Of a stretch of DNA of 64,000 nucleotides, positions 11,601 through 22,961 are shown piece by piece; the stretch's first letter is position 1; each line of letters begins with the position of its first letter. This stretch comes from Macrostomum hystrix (Eukaryota; Platyhelminthes; Macrostomidae): NCBI GenBank assembly GCA_950097015.1, contig CATNEN010000038.1, positions 16,548,001-16,612,000 of the forward strand, in the 5' to 3' direction. The notes beneath the pieces are model-generated. The model had not been told where the DNA came from. It saw only the letters and a program-made list of their open reading frames with translations, and did not search any database. Position numbers and translations under genes: made by a program.

Positions 11601-14366
11601 CGGCAGTGCTGAACTGCCAGACAGTCAGAAGGAGCTGCGCGAACTGCTGCGCGAGGCCAGCTACTACTGCTTGAGCAATCTCATCACCAAGGTGAGCAGT
11701 CCTACTGGTTCTTAAATTTGCCGTTTTTGTTAATGAAATAATATTTTCTTCGCGTGCTACTGTTAGTAGATTAAAAAATCGACGCAGGCACACAACTGGA
11801 ACAGTAAAGTAACAGTTTTATAGAAAATCAGAGAAAAAATCTAGAAAAGCAAAACAATATTTTCTGCTCTCAGCCTTAGCCGGGTAGGGGTAGCAGACGC
11901 ATCACGTGGTTTCTATTATTAGAAACTGACGTCAGATAAGCTGGCCAGCAGACCAAGGTGTCTGTTGCTAAAAATAGAAATTGACGTCAGAATACGTATG
12001 ATTTGCGTTGGAAATAGATTCTAACACATGCAGACTTGTTTCTAAAAATAGACATGAGTCATAAGTACAAGTAAACAGGCAGTGTCCTCTAAGGATCATT
12101 TGATGCAGGCATCCCTAGAAATTAGCAGGCAGACAAATGAATCATGCGGAAAGACAAAGGGACAAAGGACAAAGGAATAATCATATCTTATCATCATATC
12201 ATATCTAATCCGCAGGTTGAGTACGCCCTAAAGATGCGCGAAGTCTCATGGCAATCTGTGCCAAAAGCCTCAACAAACATTATCCTGGTTAATCAGTCCA
12301 CCCAGGCAGAAGCCGACGCCATTGTTCGCAGCGGTGTGCCAGTTGTCAAACTGACAATGAATCGGCATAATAATAAGTATTCCTATACTACTAATTCATT
12401 TGATTTGCTGCTAAAGAATAACGAACTATTCGAATCGTTGGCCGTGAGATTTCCGGACAAAGTGAAGTTCATCAAGGACGTCTGGGGCCAGTCCTCTAAT
12501 CCGGAGAACGGCATCTGCACTTGGACATTCTATTTTAAAGGCCAGCCAATCGGAGAGCTGGATGATCATAGGTTTGTCGAATTCTAATGCATTGTGCTTT
12601 GTTAAGAATATCGTAGAAGTATAATATTCAAATATGTCTGCTTTAACTTCCTTGCACCTTTCGAATATCTTTCAAGATCCCAAGTTATCCTCATACTCTT
12701 CCCAGATCCTCATCTATCTTCCTAGATCTCCAAGTTATCCTCATACTCTTCCCAGATCCTCATACTCTTCCCAGATCCTCATACTCTTCCCAGATCCTCA
12801 TACTCTTCCCAGATACTCATACTCTTCCCAGATCCTCATACTCTTCCCAGATCCTCATACTCTTCCCAGATCCTCATACTCTTCCCAGATACTCATACTC
12901 TTCCCAGATCCTCATACTCTTCCCAGATCCTCATACTCTTCCCAGATCCTCATACTCTTCCCAGATCCTCATACTCTTCCCAGATCCTCATACTCTTCCC
13001 AGATCCTCATACTCTTCCCAGATCCTCATACTCTTCCCAGATCCTCATACTCTTCCCAGATCCTCATACTCTTCCCAGATCCTCATACTCTTCCCAGATC
13101 CTCATACTCTTCCCAGATCCTCATACTCTTCCCAGATCCTCATACTCTTCCCAGATCCTCATACTCTTCCCAGATCCTCATACTCTTCCCAGATCCTCAT
13201 ACTCTTCCCAGATCCTCATACTCTTCCCAGATCCTCATACTCTTCCCAGATCCTCATACTCTTCCCAGATCCTCATACTCTTCCCAGATCCTCATACTCT
13301 TCCCAGATCCTCATACTCTTCCCAGATCCTCATACTCTTCCCAGATCCTCATACTCTTCCCAGATCCTCATACTCTTCCCAGATCCTCATACTCTTCCCA
13401 GATCCTCATACTCTTCCCAGATCCTCATACTCTTCCCAGATCCTCATACTCTTCCCAGATCCTCATACTCTTCCCAGATCCTCATACTCTTCCCAGATCC
13501 TCATACTCTTCCCAGATCCTCATACTCTTCCCAGATCCTCATACTCTTCCCAGATCCTCATACTCTTCCCAGATCCTCATACTCTTCCCAGATCCTCATA
13601 CTCTTCCCAGATCCTCATACTCTTCCCAGATCCTCATACTCTTCCCAGATCCTCATACTCTTCCCAGATCCTCATACTCTTCCCAGATCCTCATACTCTT
13701 CCCAGATCCTCATCTATCTTCCTAAGTCCTTAAGTATCCTCAATTTTCAGATCACAAATATCGTTAGCAATATTCGCAGATCATCAAATGTCCTCAGCTA
13801 AGATCTTAACTCCCATTAAGTCCTGCTAGATCTAAAAAATCCTTAACTTATCCTTCTAGATCCCGAAATATCCCTAACTATCCACCTAGATCCCGTAATA
13901 TTCTCAGCTATCCTTCTTGATCCCCAAATATCCCAAGCAACATTAGCAGATCCCAAATACCATCAGCAGTCCGAGAAACACGCGTACATAAAATTATCCC
14001 CAGACACCTCAGGTACAGTTCCCCACATAATAATTAGTCCGCACTATATGCCCCAACATTGCGTACAACTACAGAGGCGCGTTTGAAGACTCTGGCGCTG
14101 TTGGCGGCGACGGTCGCGAAGGTCGCGACGTCGGCGGCGGCGGAGGGGGCAGCAGCGGCGGCGATCAGGCGACGTCCATCGTCTGTCATTCAATCTTCTA
14201 CGGCAACGAAAAGAAGCAGACAAAAGTTGACTTCCACGAAAACAAAGTTTATTCTCGCTTTATAAAGATGTTCTCATTGTTCATCAACGAAGACGAACGC
14301 TTGAAAAAAGAGGCAGCCGCTATTGAGGCTCAACAGGCGCACGCTGCAATGTCTCTGAGCCAATAG
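8690..14366 (+). CDS. BACURD/KCTD10-13-type BTB adaptor for Cullin-3, 353 aa, 4 exons
   Basis: Exons 8690-8951, 11540-11691, 12216-12571 and 14075-14366 join in phases 1, 0 and 2 with GT-AG sites; stop TAG 14364-14366. The BTB/T1 domain spans exons 1-2 (YVKLNVGG, MLSAMFSGRM, then GWVMIDRDGKHFGIILNYL and LREASYYCL). Exon 3 carries the family core (VVKLTMNRHNNKYSYT, then LAVRFPDKVKFIKDVWG, then CTWTFYFKGQPIGEL). Exon 4 ends the family (TSIVCHSIFYGNEKKQTKVDF). Such proteins (KCTD10, KCTD13, TNFAIP1) recruit RhoA and other substrates to Cullin-3 ubiquitin ligases. Unusual here: a Gly-rich insertion (SGAVGGDGREGRDVGGGGGG) at the start of exon 4, just before TSIV. Intron 1 holds nested foldback transposons; intron 3 holds a 19-bp array. 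Confidence 0.92.
9182..10105 (+). mobile_element. Outer foldback element with long inverted repeats
   Basis: The left arm (GTCCCAGGTCATTTCAGTGA onwards, about 100 bp, to TGACAACTATTTTTG) is inverted at the right (AAAATAGTTGTCACCAAACT to GAAATGACCTGGGAC). TCTCAAAC flanks both sides (9173-9180 and 10107-10114), giving a 9-10 bp target duplication with end mismatches. No transposase ORF. Duplication length and long arms suggest a Mutator-like or foldback MITE. It is interrupted by the element at 9287. Confidence 0.75.
9287..9733 (+). mobile_element. Inner foldback element nested in the outer one
   Basis: Ends GGTACCTGGACACTTCGTCA and, inverted, GGATCCTAGACACTTTGTCA. CTATTTTTG is present at 9278-9286 and 9734-9742, an exact 9-bp target duplication. 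The right arm repeats GATGACAAAGTTGTAA in tandem. No ORF. A 9-bp duplication points to a MULE-type element. Confidence 0.8.
10106..11539 (+). other. Remainder of BACURD intron 1, nothing recognised
   Basis: AT-rich unique sequence without array, open frame or transposon ends that I can see. Confidence 0.4.
12690..13717 (+). repeat. 19-bp minisatellite in BACURD intron 3
   Basis: More than 50 almost perfect copies of TCTTCCCAGATCCTCATAC; a few early units read GATACTC. Because 19 is not a multiple of 3, one frame cycles through all three phases every 57 bp and stays open for 363 codons, an artefact. High identity implies recent homogenisation. Confidence 0.97.
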
Positions 14367-15409
14367 TCATTACTTGACAATGTTATAACAAAAAAATCAA
14401 GATCCACTTTCTAAAAGCAGTGTTTATAAAAAATTCTTGAATATTCTTGCACTGTAATAATTTTTATAGCGCTAAATTATGACAACAAAAAATCTAGCTA
14501 CTTTCAGTAGGGCAGTTGGCAAATTAGAAAATGTCATATTTTAATACGGAGTAATTTAGGATAATCAATATTTTTTCAACGCTTTGCATAATTCTGCGTT
14601 GTTACCTACTCCTGTGATTGTTTGCACTCGTTATAACAGTTTTTTTAATCTTCGAGATGCACGTTAGAAATCATAAGCGGATTGTTTGCTGTTTATTTAT
14701 TTTAGTAACCAACTGAGTGTTGTTCGCAAGTTTTAGTTCGTAAGTTAGTTCAGTTTTTTTTACTTTTGCTTTTTGCATCTCCTAAAAAATTGTTAAAATA
14801 CAACTTAAAATATTGTCTTTTATTGCCTAGCTAACTATCTTGTCTAACAATTCTGTTCTATCCGTAAATTTGACTGAAAAGTTGTATTTTTTTGTAATAA
14901 AACAAGTTACTTCTCTTTATTTTTTAAATTTATAATTCGCACATATTTCTTACTTCTCTTTTTATGCCTATGCTAATATAAGTATGCCTATTTTTAGAAA
15001 CAGAAGTAGCTTTTTTATAAACAAAAGTATGCTTATTGTTAGAAATAGAAGCAGCTATTTTTAGAAACAGAAGTAGCTATTTTTAGAAACATAAGTAGCT
15101 ATTTTTAGAAAAAGAAGTAGCTATTTTTAGAAGCCGAAGTAGCTCTTTTAGAAACAGAAGTAGCTTTTTTAGAAAAAGAAGTAGCTTTTTAGAATCAGAA
15201 GTATGCCTATTTTATAATCAAGTGTCAATTTAAAGTTATTTTTCAATAAAAAAATATCTTTAAAAAACTTTCAGTACGATAGAATCACATTTGAAGTTTT
15301 TTAACGACACAAAAAGCTACAAAAAGTCACTGTCTCCATTTCTTCGTCTCCGGCTGTTGGCCATTGTTCTTATTTTATTTCGTCTAGATTAATTGAATTC
15401 CTCGCATCC
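14367..15409 (+). other. Intergenic spacer with polyadenylation signal
   Basis: AATAAA at 14896-14901 is the first canonical signal after the BACURD stop. The spacer contains the 22-bp repeat listed separately and otherwise only AT-rich sequence. Confidence 0.4.
14990..15205 (+). repeat. 22-bp tandem repeat upstream of the sphingosine kinase gene
   Basis: About nine imperfect copies of AGTAGCTATTTTTAGAAACA(GA), with deletions in some copies. Confidence 0.85.
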
Positions 15410-18400
15410 ATGACTAGCGGAGATGACAGCAGCGGCGCAGGAAATGGCTTAGCAAAGCTGTCAGTAAACAGCGCCGGATTCTCCTACGCCGGCAGCGACC
15501 AGATTCGCTGGACGGACACGGTCGGCTGCCATTGCGAACGATCGCGCTTCGCCAGCAGCCTGACGGTGTTTGTCTATCCGAAAAATCGACGCTCCGGCCG
15601 ACGAGAGCGTCGGGTTGTTCGCTGGCCGATTGGCGCCTTCCAAGATGCTAAAGAGTGCCAACTGCACCTGCTGGCTGCATTGCGTTGCGGTGGCGTCAGC
15701 AGCGGCGGTGGCGGTGATGTCGAGAATCTTGATTTAACACCAACTATGGCCTGGCCGTGAGTTTCTAATTCAATTGGTTCTTTATATTTTACATCAATTG
15801 AGCTCTAGTAAACTCAAGCACTACTTAAGCTCAAGTTGAGCTCTACTCAAATTTGGCATTCATTATTCCTCTTTACCTCTTCCTCGCTTCCCCTCTTCCT
15901 CTTTCCCTCTTCCTCTTCCCCTCTTCCTCTTGCCCTCTTCCTCTTCCTCTGTTCCTCTTCCTCTCTTTCTCTTACCGTCATCCTCTTCCCCTCTTCCCCT
16001 CTTACCCTCATCCTCTTCCTCTCTTCCCCTCTTCCCCTCTTCCTCTTCCCCTCTTACCCTCTTAACCTCATCCTCTTCCTCTCTTCCCCTCTTCCCCTCT
16101 TCCCCTCTTCCTCTTCCCCTCTTCCTCTTCCCCTCTTCCTCTTCCCCTCTTCCTCTTCCCCTCTTCCTCTTCCCCTCTTCCTCTTCCCCTCTTCCTCTTC
16201 CCCTCTTCCTCTTCCCCTCTTCCTCTTCCCCTCTTCCTCTTCCCCTCTTCTTCTTCCCCTCTTCCTCTTCCCCTCTTCCTCTTCCTCTCCCTCTCTTCCT
16301 CTTCCTCTCTTCCTCTTACCCTCATCTCTTCCCCTCTTCCCCTCTTCCCCTCTTACCCTCTTCCTCTTGCCCTCTTCCCCTCTTCCTCTTCCCCTCTTCC
16401 CCTCTTCCTCTTGCCCTCTTCCTCTTCCCCTCTTCCTCTTGCCCTCTTCCTCTTCCCCTCTTCCTCTTGCCCTCTTCCTCTTCCCCTCTTCCTCTTGCCC
16501 TCTTCCTCTTCCCCTCTTCCTCTTGCCCTCTTCCTCTTCCCTTCTTCCTCTTGCCCTCTTCCTCTTCCCCTCTTCCTCTTGCCCTCTTCCTCTTCCCCTT
16601 CATTCTCCGCCTATCTTCTCATCCCTAGCTGTTCCTCTGGCGTGTTTCTTACTTCGGTATTTCACCTATCTTATCCACACAACATTGTTACCTTTTTAAG
16701 CTTACATAAATATGTTGTAAAGCTCCAGATTTGTCGTTTCCTAGAAAAAGTTTTTTGTTAACGTCAAAGTTGAAAACGCTTCAATAAAAATCTAGAAAAA
16801 CAGTTCCGACCGAATTATTTTTACCCGAAGATTGAAGAATCGTTTAAATCAACACAAAGTTTGACACGAAGGGCAATGTTAAGTTCTTTGTGTTATTTTT
16901 GTCTCAAAGAAACACTATTTTAATTTATGAGCTAAGTCAATATGAATCAATATCATTTACTTAATAACAGTAACTAAGCCGAACCTTTTTTTAAAAACCT
17001 ACCTAAACTTTTCTGAAACACAACCGCAATTCCCATCTCACCAAGGAAGCCCTGCTTGATCCTTCTGAATCCTCGATCTGGGTCCGGCAAGGCCTACGAA
17101 TTATTTCTGCGCTATGTAAATCCCATTCTGGCCGATGCCGACTTCCCCTATCAGCTGGTCGTCACCCGGTCTCTGGATCATGTCCGCGAATTGGCCAGCT
17201 CCGTTCCAGTGAACTCGGTGTCCGGCATTGTCATCGTCTCCGGCGACGGATTAGTCTACGAAGTTGTCAATAGCCTGTTGAATAGGCCGGATGCTTTGGA
17301 GGCTATTGAACGTCTTCCCATTGGGATTATTCCCGCCGGTAAGTAAATATTTTTTGCATTTTATTAATCTCATAAACCTCAAAATCCGAATCCCTTAACT
17401 TATAATCCCCAAACTCAAAATTCCCAAAAACTCGTAATCTCTGAACTCAATTATCGTCAAACTCAATAATGCCTAAATTCTAAACTCATTTTATCCTTAA
17501 ACGCATATATCCCAAAACTCATAATCCCAAAACTCAATAATCCCAAAAACTCTATCTCAAATCCCATAATTCCTAAAGTCCAAAACTCATAATCCCAAAA
17601 CTCAATAATCCCAAAACTATCTCAAATCCCATAATTCCTAAAGTCCAAAACTCATAATCCCAAAACTCAATAATCCCAAAACTCATGAATCCTAAAACTC
17701 ATACTCCCAAAACTCATGAATCCCAAAACTCTATCTCAAATCCCATAATTCATAAAGTCCAAAACTCATAATCCCAAAACTCAATAATCCCATAACTCAT
17801 ACTCCCAAAACTCATAATCCCAAAACTCATAATCCCAAAACTCAATAATCCCAAAAACTCTATCTCAAATCCCATAATTCCTAAAGTCCAAAACTCATAA
17901 TCCCAAAACTCAATAATCCCAAAACTCTATCTCAAATCCCATAATTCCTAAAGTCCAAAACTCATAATCCCAAAACTCAATAATCCCAAAACTCATGAAT
18001 CCTAAAACTCATACTCCCAAAACTCATGAATCCCAAAACTCTATCTCAAATCCCATAATTCCTAAAGTCCAAAACTCATAATCCCAAAACTCAATAATCC
18101 CAAAACTCAATAATCCCAAAACTCAATAATCCCAAAACTCAATAATCCCAAAACTCTATCTCAAATCCAATAATTCCTAAAGTCCAAAACTCATAATCCC
18201 AAAACTCATGAATCCCAAAACTCTATCTCAAATCCCATAATTCATAAAGTCCAAAACTCATAATCCCAAAACTCAATAATCCCAAAACTCATACTCCCAA
18301 AACTCATAATCCCAAAACTCATACTCCCAAAACTCATAATCCCAAAACTCATACTCCCAAAACTCATAATCCCAAAACTCAATAATCCCAAAACTCAATA

Positions 18401-20077
18401 ATCCCAAAACTCTATCTCAAATCCCATAATTCCTAAAGTCCAAAACTCATAATCCCAAAACTCATGAATCCCAAAACTCTATCTCAAATCCCATAATTCA
18501 TAAAGTCCAAAACTCATAATCCCAAAACTCAATAATCCCAAAACTCATACTCCCGAAACTCATAATCCCAAAACTCATACTCCCAAAACTCATAATCCCA
18601 AAACTCATAATCCCAAAACTCATGAATCCCAAAACTCTATCTCAAATCCCATAATTCATAAAGTCCAAAACTCATAATCCCAAAACTCAATAATCCCAAA
18701 ACTCATACTCCCAAAACTCATAATCCCAAAACTCATACTCCCAAAACTCATAATCCCAAAACCCATACTCCCAAAACTCATGAATCCCAAAACTCTATCT
18801 CAAATCCCATAATTCATAAAGTCCAAAACTCATAATCCCAAAACTCAATAATCCCAAAACTATATCTCAAATCCCATAATTCCTAAAGTCCAAAACTTGT
18901 AATCTCGAAACTCAATAATCCCAAAACTCTGTCTCAAATCCCATAATTCCTAAATTCCAAAACTTGTAATCTCGAAAATCATAATTTCCAACTTCTTTAA
19001 CTCCAAACTCGTATTACTCAAACTCATAATCGCGAGAACTCTGGTCCCTAAACTGTTTACCCCTGAAACTCCCAATTCAAAACTTCTAATCACCCTAATG
19101 ACAATGTTGAAATTTGCTATCCTTAAACTATTAATCCTAAAGTCGTAATAAATAGTATTGAACTCCTAACCCCTCATTTAAAAATGCTTAGTAACAAATT
19201 TTAATCCCCAAAATCAGCCTAAATTATATCCCAATAAACTACACAACTTCCCAAACTTCGCTTAATCCTTAGGCTTCACAATATTCAAGCTCAACTATCA
19301 CAAAGTTGCCCTATTGTTACACTCGCAGGCTCCGGCAATGCTGTAGTATCCAGCCTATTAACCTACCTGGGCGAATTTCAGCCAGACAGTCTAATTCAAC
19401 ACGCCGCTCTGTGCCTAGTAAAGCATCGGCCTCAAAATCTGACGCCGTTGAATGTCGGTGTTGTACAAACACCAGCTAATTATAGTCAGCCTCTACACTG
19501 TGTGCTGTCCGTCACCTGGGGCCTAATAGCCGACGTTGATGCGGAGAGCGAACGGTTTCGCATACTAGGCGGCGCCAGGTTTGGCTTGTTGCTAACTAAA
19601 AAATGTCTAGCCGGTATTAAACGTTACCGAGCTAAACTATCTTATTTACCAGCCGATGCCGCTATGGACAATGGCCAGATTGAATCTTTGCCCAGCTTTG
19701 AAGAACCGGTTCCAACTAGTTGGACTGTATTAGAGCGAGAATTTTACACTATCGGAGCATTGCTAATGTCGCATTTAGCCGAAGATTTCTGCCCAGTTAC
19801 AGACTGGCAACCGGACGATGGCTATTGGCGCCTGTTCTGCGTCTATCCGTGCTCTAGGTCGCAGTTTATTAGAGGCTTCACCAGCGCAGCCAAGGGTCGC
19901 CTTGACGGCAGCAACGGCTCCATGGAGCTAATTAGAGCGAGAGCCTTCCGGTTGGAGCCTCTGACACCTGGCGGTCACATGATGATCGACGGCGAGGCGT
20001 TGAACTACGGCCCAGTTCAGGGCTGGGTGCTGCCAGGTCTGGCTAGGATGCTCATGAGTCGGCAGTCCAGCGCCTGA
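15410..20077 (+). CDS. Sphingosine kinase, 462 aa, 3 exons
   Basis: Exons 15410-15756, 17046-17338 and 19329-20077 join in phases 2 and 1 (CC/GTGAGT; ACCAAG; GCCG/GTAAGT; CTCGCAG); stop TGA 20075-20077. It phosphorylates sphingosine to sphingosine-1-phosphate using ATP, in the cytosol and at membranes. The diacylglycerol-kinase catalytic fold is evident: phosphate-binding loop LLNPRSGSGKA (about residues 122-132), catalytic VSGDGLVYEVVNSL with Asp near 183, then PAGSGNAV across the second splice junction. The sphingosine-kinase C-terminal part follows (TWGLIADVDAESERFRILG, EPVPTSWTVL, AFRLEP, MMIDGEAL). Length is close to vertebrate SPHK1 (about 384-400 aa) plus a longer N-terminus; SPHK1 versus SPHK2 cannot be told. 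Introns hold a polypyrimidine array and a 15/16-bp array. Confidence 0.93.
15850..16612 (+). repeat. Polypyrimidine array (CTCTTCCTCTTCCC type) in sphingosine kinase intron 1
   Basis: About 760 bp of almost uninterrupted C and T, built from CTCTTCCTCTTCCC and CTCTTCCTCTTGCC units of about 14 bp; the few purines are single A or G substitutions. Complete strand asymmetry means it can adopt triplex-type structure. The open frames of 85-287 codons over it are artefacts. Confidence 0.97.
17395..18975 (+). repeat. 15/16-bp array with higher-order structure in sphingosine kinase intron 2
   Basis: Basic words are AAAACTCATAATCCC (15 bp) and AAAACTCAATAATCCC (16 bp). A longer cassette (CTCTATCTCAAATCCCATAA, TTCCTAAAGTCC) recurs at irregular multiples. 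Edges decay into single diverged copies, as expected if exchange homogenises the centre. Confidence 0.95.
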
Positions 20078-20790
20078 ACAATTCTTCAACAGTGGGGAGA
20101 CCACGCTATGTTCTCTCTCACCCCTGGGAAAAAACCACGGGGATATTTCTAATACCCGCTGCCTACTTCACGATAGCTCCCAAACCGAATGACCGATTTG
20201 CGTAAAAGTCAAATTATCAAATTTGACATTCAAAAAGACAAATGATAAAATTAATCAATCTAAAATGAAACATGATTATAGCTGACATGAGTACATGATG
20301 CAATTTTGTGAGCAGGATTGGTGGTTTTGCTACTAGAAACCCCTATAAGAATCGTTGAATATCTCGACAATGTCGATGTTTAGTAACAATGGAAGTTGTT
20401 TCATCGGATAGAGCAGAAAATTTTAGCCCATGTTCTCTATTTTAACGGCGATTGGTTTAATATTTTTTTTCAGATTTCAACAGAAAAAAGGTATTTGAAA
20501 TGCCCCCCCGTGTTCTTGTTACTGTTAATGATCCGGTGTACATACTGACAGACCAACTGGTTAATTGGATTTTTAATCCTGCGTATTTATGATGGACTAT
20601 ACTGACTTATCGATTCGAGATATTTGTTAATTATCCCAAAATGGACTCGAATTTATTAGGGACATTGTCGCAAGTCTATTTTTAGTTGATTAATGGAAAT
20701 TTTAAGTAAGTTCGTAAAATATAATTACACATATCAATTCTTATTGTCTATATATTTCTTAAATATATGCAGATTCTGTAGTGCATTGAC
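20078..20790 (+). other. Spacer after sphingosine kinase, nothing recognised
   Basis: No array, transposon end or convincing exon. No canonical AATAAA was seen close to the stop codon. Confidence 0.35.
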
Positions 20791-20796
20791 GAAATT

Positions 20797-22222
20797 CGGA
20801 CATTCTAGGGAAATCACAAGTAAATTCGGACAGTCTAGGGAAATCACAAGTAAATTCGGACAGTCTAGGGAAATCACAAGTAAATTCGGACAGTCTAGGG
20901 AAATCACAAGTAAATTCGGACAGTCTAGGGAAATCACAAGTAAATTCGGACAGTCTAGGGAAATCCCAAGTAAATTCGGACAGTCTAGGGAAATCACAAG
21001 TAAATTCGGACAGTCTAGGGAAATCCCAAGTAGATTCGGACAGTCTAGGGAAATCACAAGTAAATTCGGACAGTCTAGGGAAATCCCAAGTAAATTCGGA
21101 CAGTCTAGGAAAATCCCAAGTAGATTCGGACAGTCTAGGGAAATCCCAAGTAAATTCGGACAGTCTAGGGAAATCACAAGTAAATTCGGACAGTCTAGGG
21201 AAATCCCAAGTAAATTCGGACAGTCTAGGGAAATCCCAAGTAGATTCGGACAGTCTAGGGAAATCCCAAGTAAATTCGGACAGTCTAGGGAAATCCCAAG
21301 TAGATTCGGACAGTCTAGGGAAATCCCAAGTATATTTGGACAGTCTAGGGAAATCCCAAGTAGATTCAGACAGTCTAGGGAAATCCCAAGTAAATTCGGA
21401 CAGTCTAGGGAAATCCCAAGTAGATTCGGACAGTCTAGGGAAATCCCAAGTAGATTTGGACAGTCTAGGGAAATCACAAGTAAATTCGGACAGTCTAGGG
21501 AAATCCCAAGTAGATTCGGACAGTCTAGGGAAATCACAAGTAAATTCGGACAGTCTAAAGAAATCAGAAGTAAATTTGGACAGTCTAGGGAAATCACAAG
21601 TAAATTTGGACAGTCTAGGGAAATCCCTAATAAAGTCTGACTGTCTAGGGAAATCACAAGTAAATTCGGACAGTCTAGGGAAATCCCTAATAACGTCTGA
21701 ATGTCTAGGAAAATCCCAAGTAAATTCGGACAGTCTAGGGAAATCCCAAAGAAAGTCTGACTTTCTAGGGAAATCCCAAGTAAATTTGTACAGTCTAGGG
21801 AAATCCCTAATAAAGTCTGACTGTCTAGGGAAATCACAAGTAAATTCGGACAGTCTAGGGAAATCCCTAATAACGTCTGAATGTCTAGGAAAATCCCAAG
21901 TAAATTCGGACAGTCTAGGGAAATCCCAAAGAAAGTCTGACTTTCTAGGGAAATCCCAAGTAAATTCGGACAGTCTAGGGAAATCCCAAAGAAAGTCTGA
22001 CTTTCTAGGGAAATCCCAAGTAAATTCGGACAGTCTACGGAAATCCCAAAGAAAGTCTGACTTTCTAGGGAAATCCCAAGTAAATTCGGACAGTCTACGG
22101 AAATCCCAAAGAAAGTCTGACTTTCTAGGGAAATCCCAAGTAAATTCGGACAGTCTACGGAAATCCCAAAGAAAGTCTGACTTTCTAGGGAAATCCCAAG
22201 TAAATTCGGACAATCTAAAAGG
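20797..22222 (+). repeat. 30-bp minisatellite, open in both strands
   Basis: Exactly 30-bp units: TAAATTCGGACAGTCTAGGG plus AAATCACAAG or AAATCCCAAG. Up to about 21600 units are near identical. After that the array changes to a 60-bp dimer in which every second unit reads AGAAAGTCTGACTTTCTAGG (or TAAAGTCTGACTGTCTAGGG). The period divides by 3, so frames of 315, 318, 488 and 514 codons open on both strands. No start context, splice sites or family resemblance support a protein, and periodicity explains them fully. Confidence 0.96.
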
Positions 22223-22960
22223 CATTTTTGTTCATTCAAACTATGTGAATACAAATCAAATAGATACATCCGTGCCATCAGAGTCGTTATGATTTTTTAA
22301 TATATTTTGATTCACACTTATATCTACTAACAGCGCTGTCTAATACGAATGTCACTTACAAATAATATTTCAGGCGCCAACTGTTTTGGTCATTCGATGT
22401 TTTTGACACGTTTTCTACTAAAATTTTCGATCAAAAATAATCAACGAGTCTTATTCAAATGATTTGATATTGATTTGATATTTTCATTTGATATTGATCA
22501 TTGTAATTATTTATCTAAAATTTACTACTTGCAGTACAATTAAGCTGTCATTTTTTCAGTTTTGTTATAATATTCCTTGATTTATTTTAAAAATATGTGG
22601 CATAAAAATTGAAGCTTCTCTCTCCCTGTGAAGTTTTAACTACGAATTATATTGATTTTTTTCACTACTGCAGCTTTTTCTACTAAAATAACAAGGAACA
22701 AGGTTAGTTAATGAACAATTCCTCGTTTTATTTTTCATTTTATATTTCAATTTTATCACAATAATTTCTAAGTACTTAGTTTTCTGTGTTTTATATTGCT
22801 TTTTTTGGTTTGTTGAAGAAAGTGATCAATAATTAGTTGATATAGTACTTCATACTTCTCCGATCTTAATAACGAGTTTAAAAAACGTATATTAATTTTT
22901 AGCTTACCTTGAAATATTATCTATTTATCTAACGGAAAAGCAAAAAATGATTATTTTTAG
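22223..22960 (+). other. AT-rich spacer, nothing recognised
   Basis: No repeat unit, exon or transposon end seen between the two large arrays. Confidence 0.35.
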
Positions 22961-22961
22961 G

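Noticed and set aside
12634-13725. 363-codon open frame (SSYSSQILILFPDPHTLPR repeats)
   Set aside because: It is entirely a 19-bp minisatellite cycling through three frames; no splice sites, no domain, intronic position in the BACURD gene.
14059-14265. 68-codon Ala/Arg-rich frame
   Set aside because: An out-of-frame shadow of BACURD exon 4.
20797-22222. Possible CRISPR array (regular 30-bp units)
   Set aside because: Units are contiguous with no unique spacers, and the genome is an intron-bearing eukaryote.
20734-22278. 514-, 488-, 318- and 315-codon frames on both strands
   Set aside because: They coincide with a 30-bp array whose period is a multiple of 3; frames open on both strands by arithmetic, not by selection.
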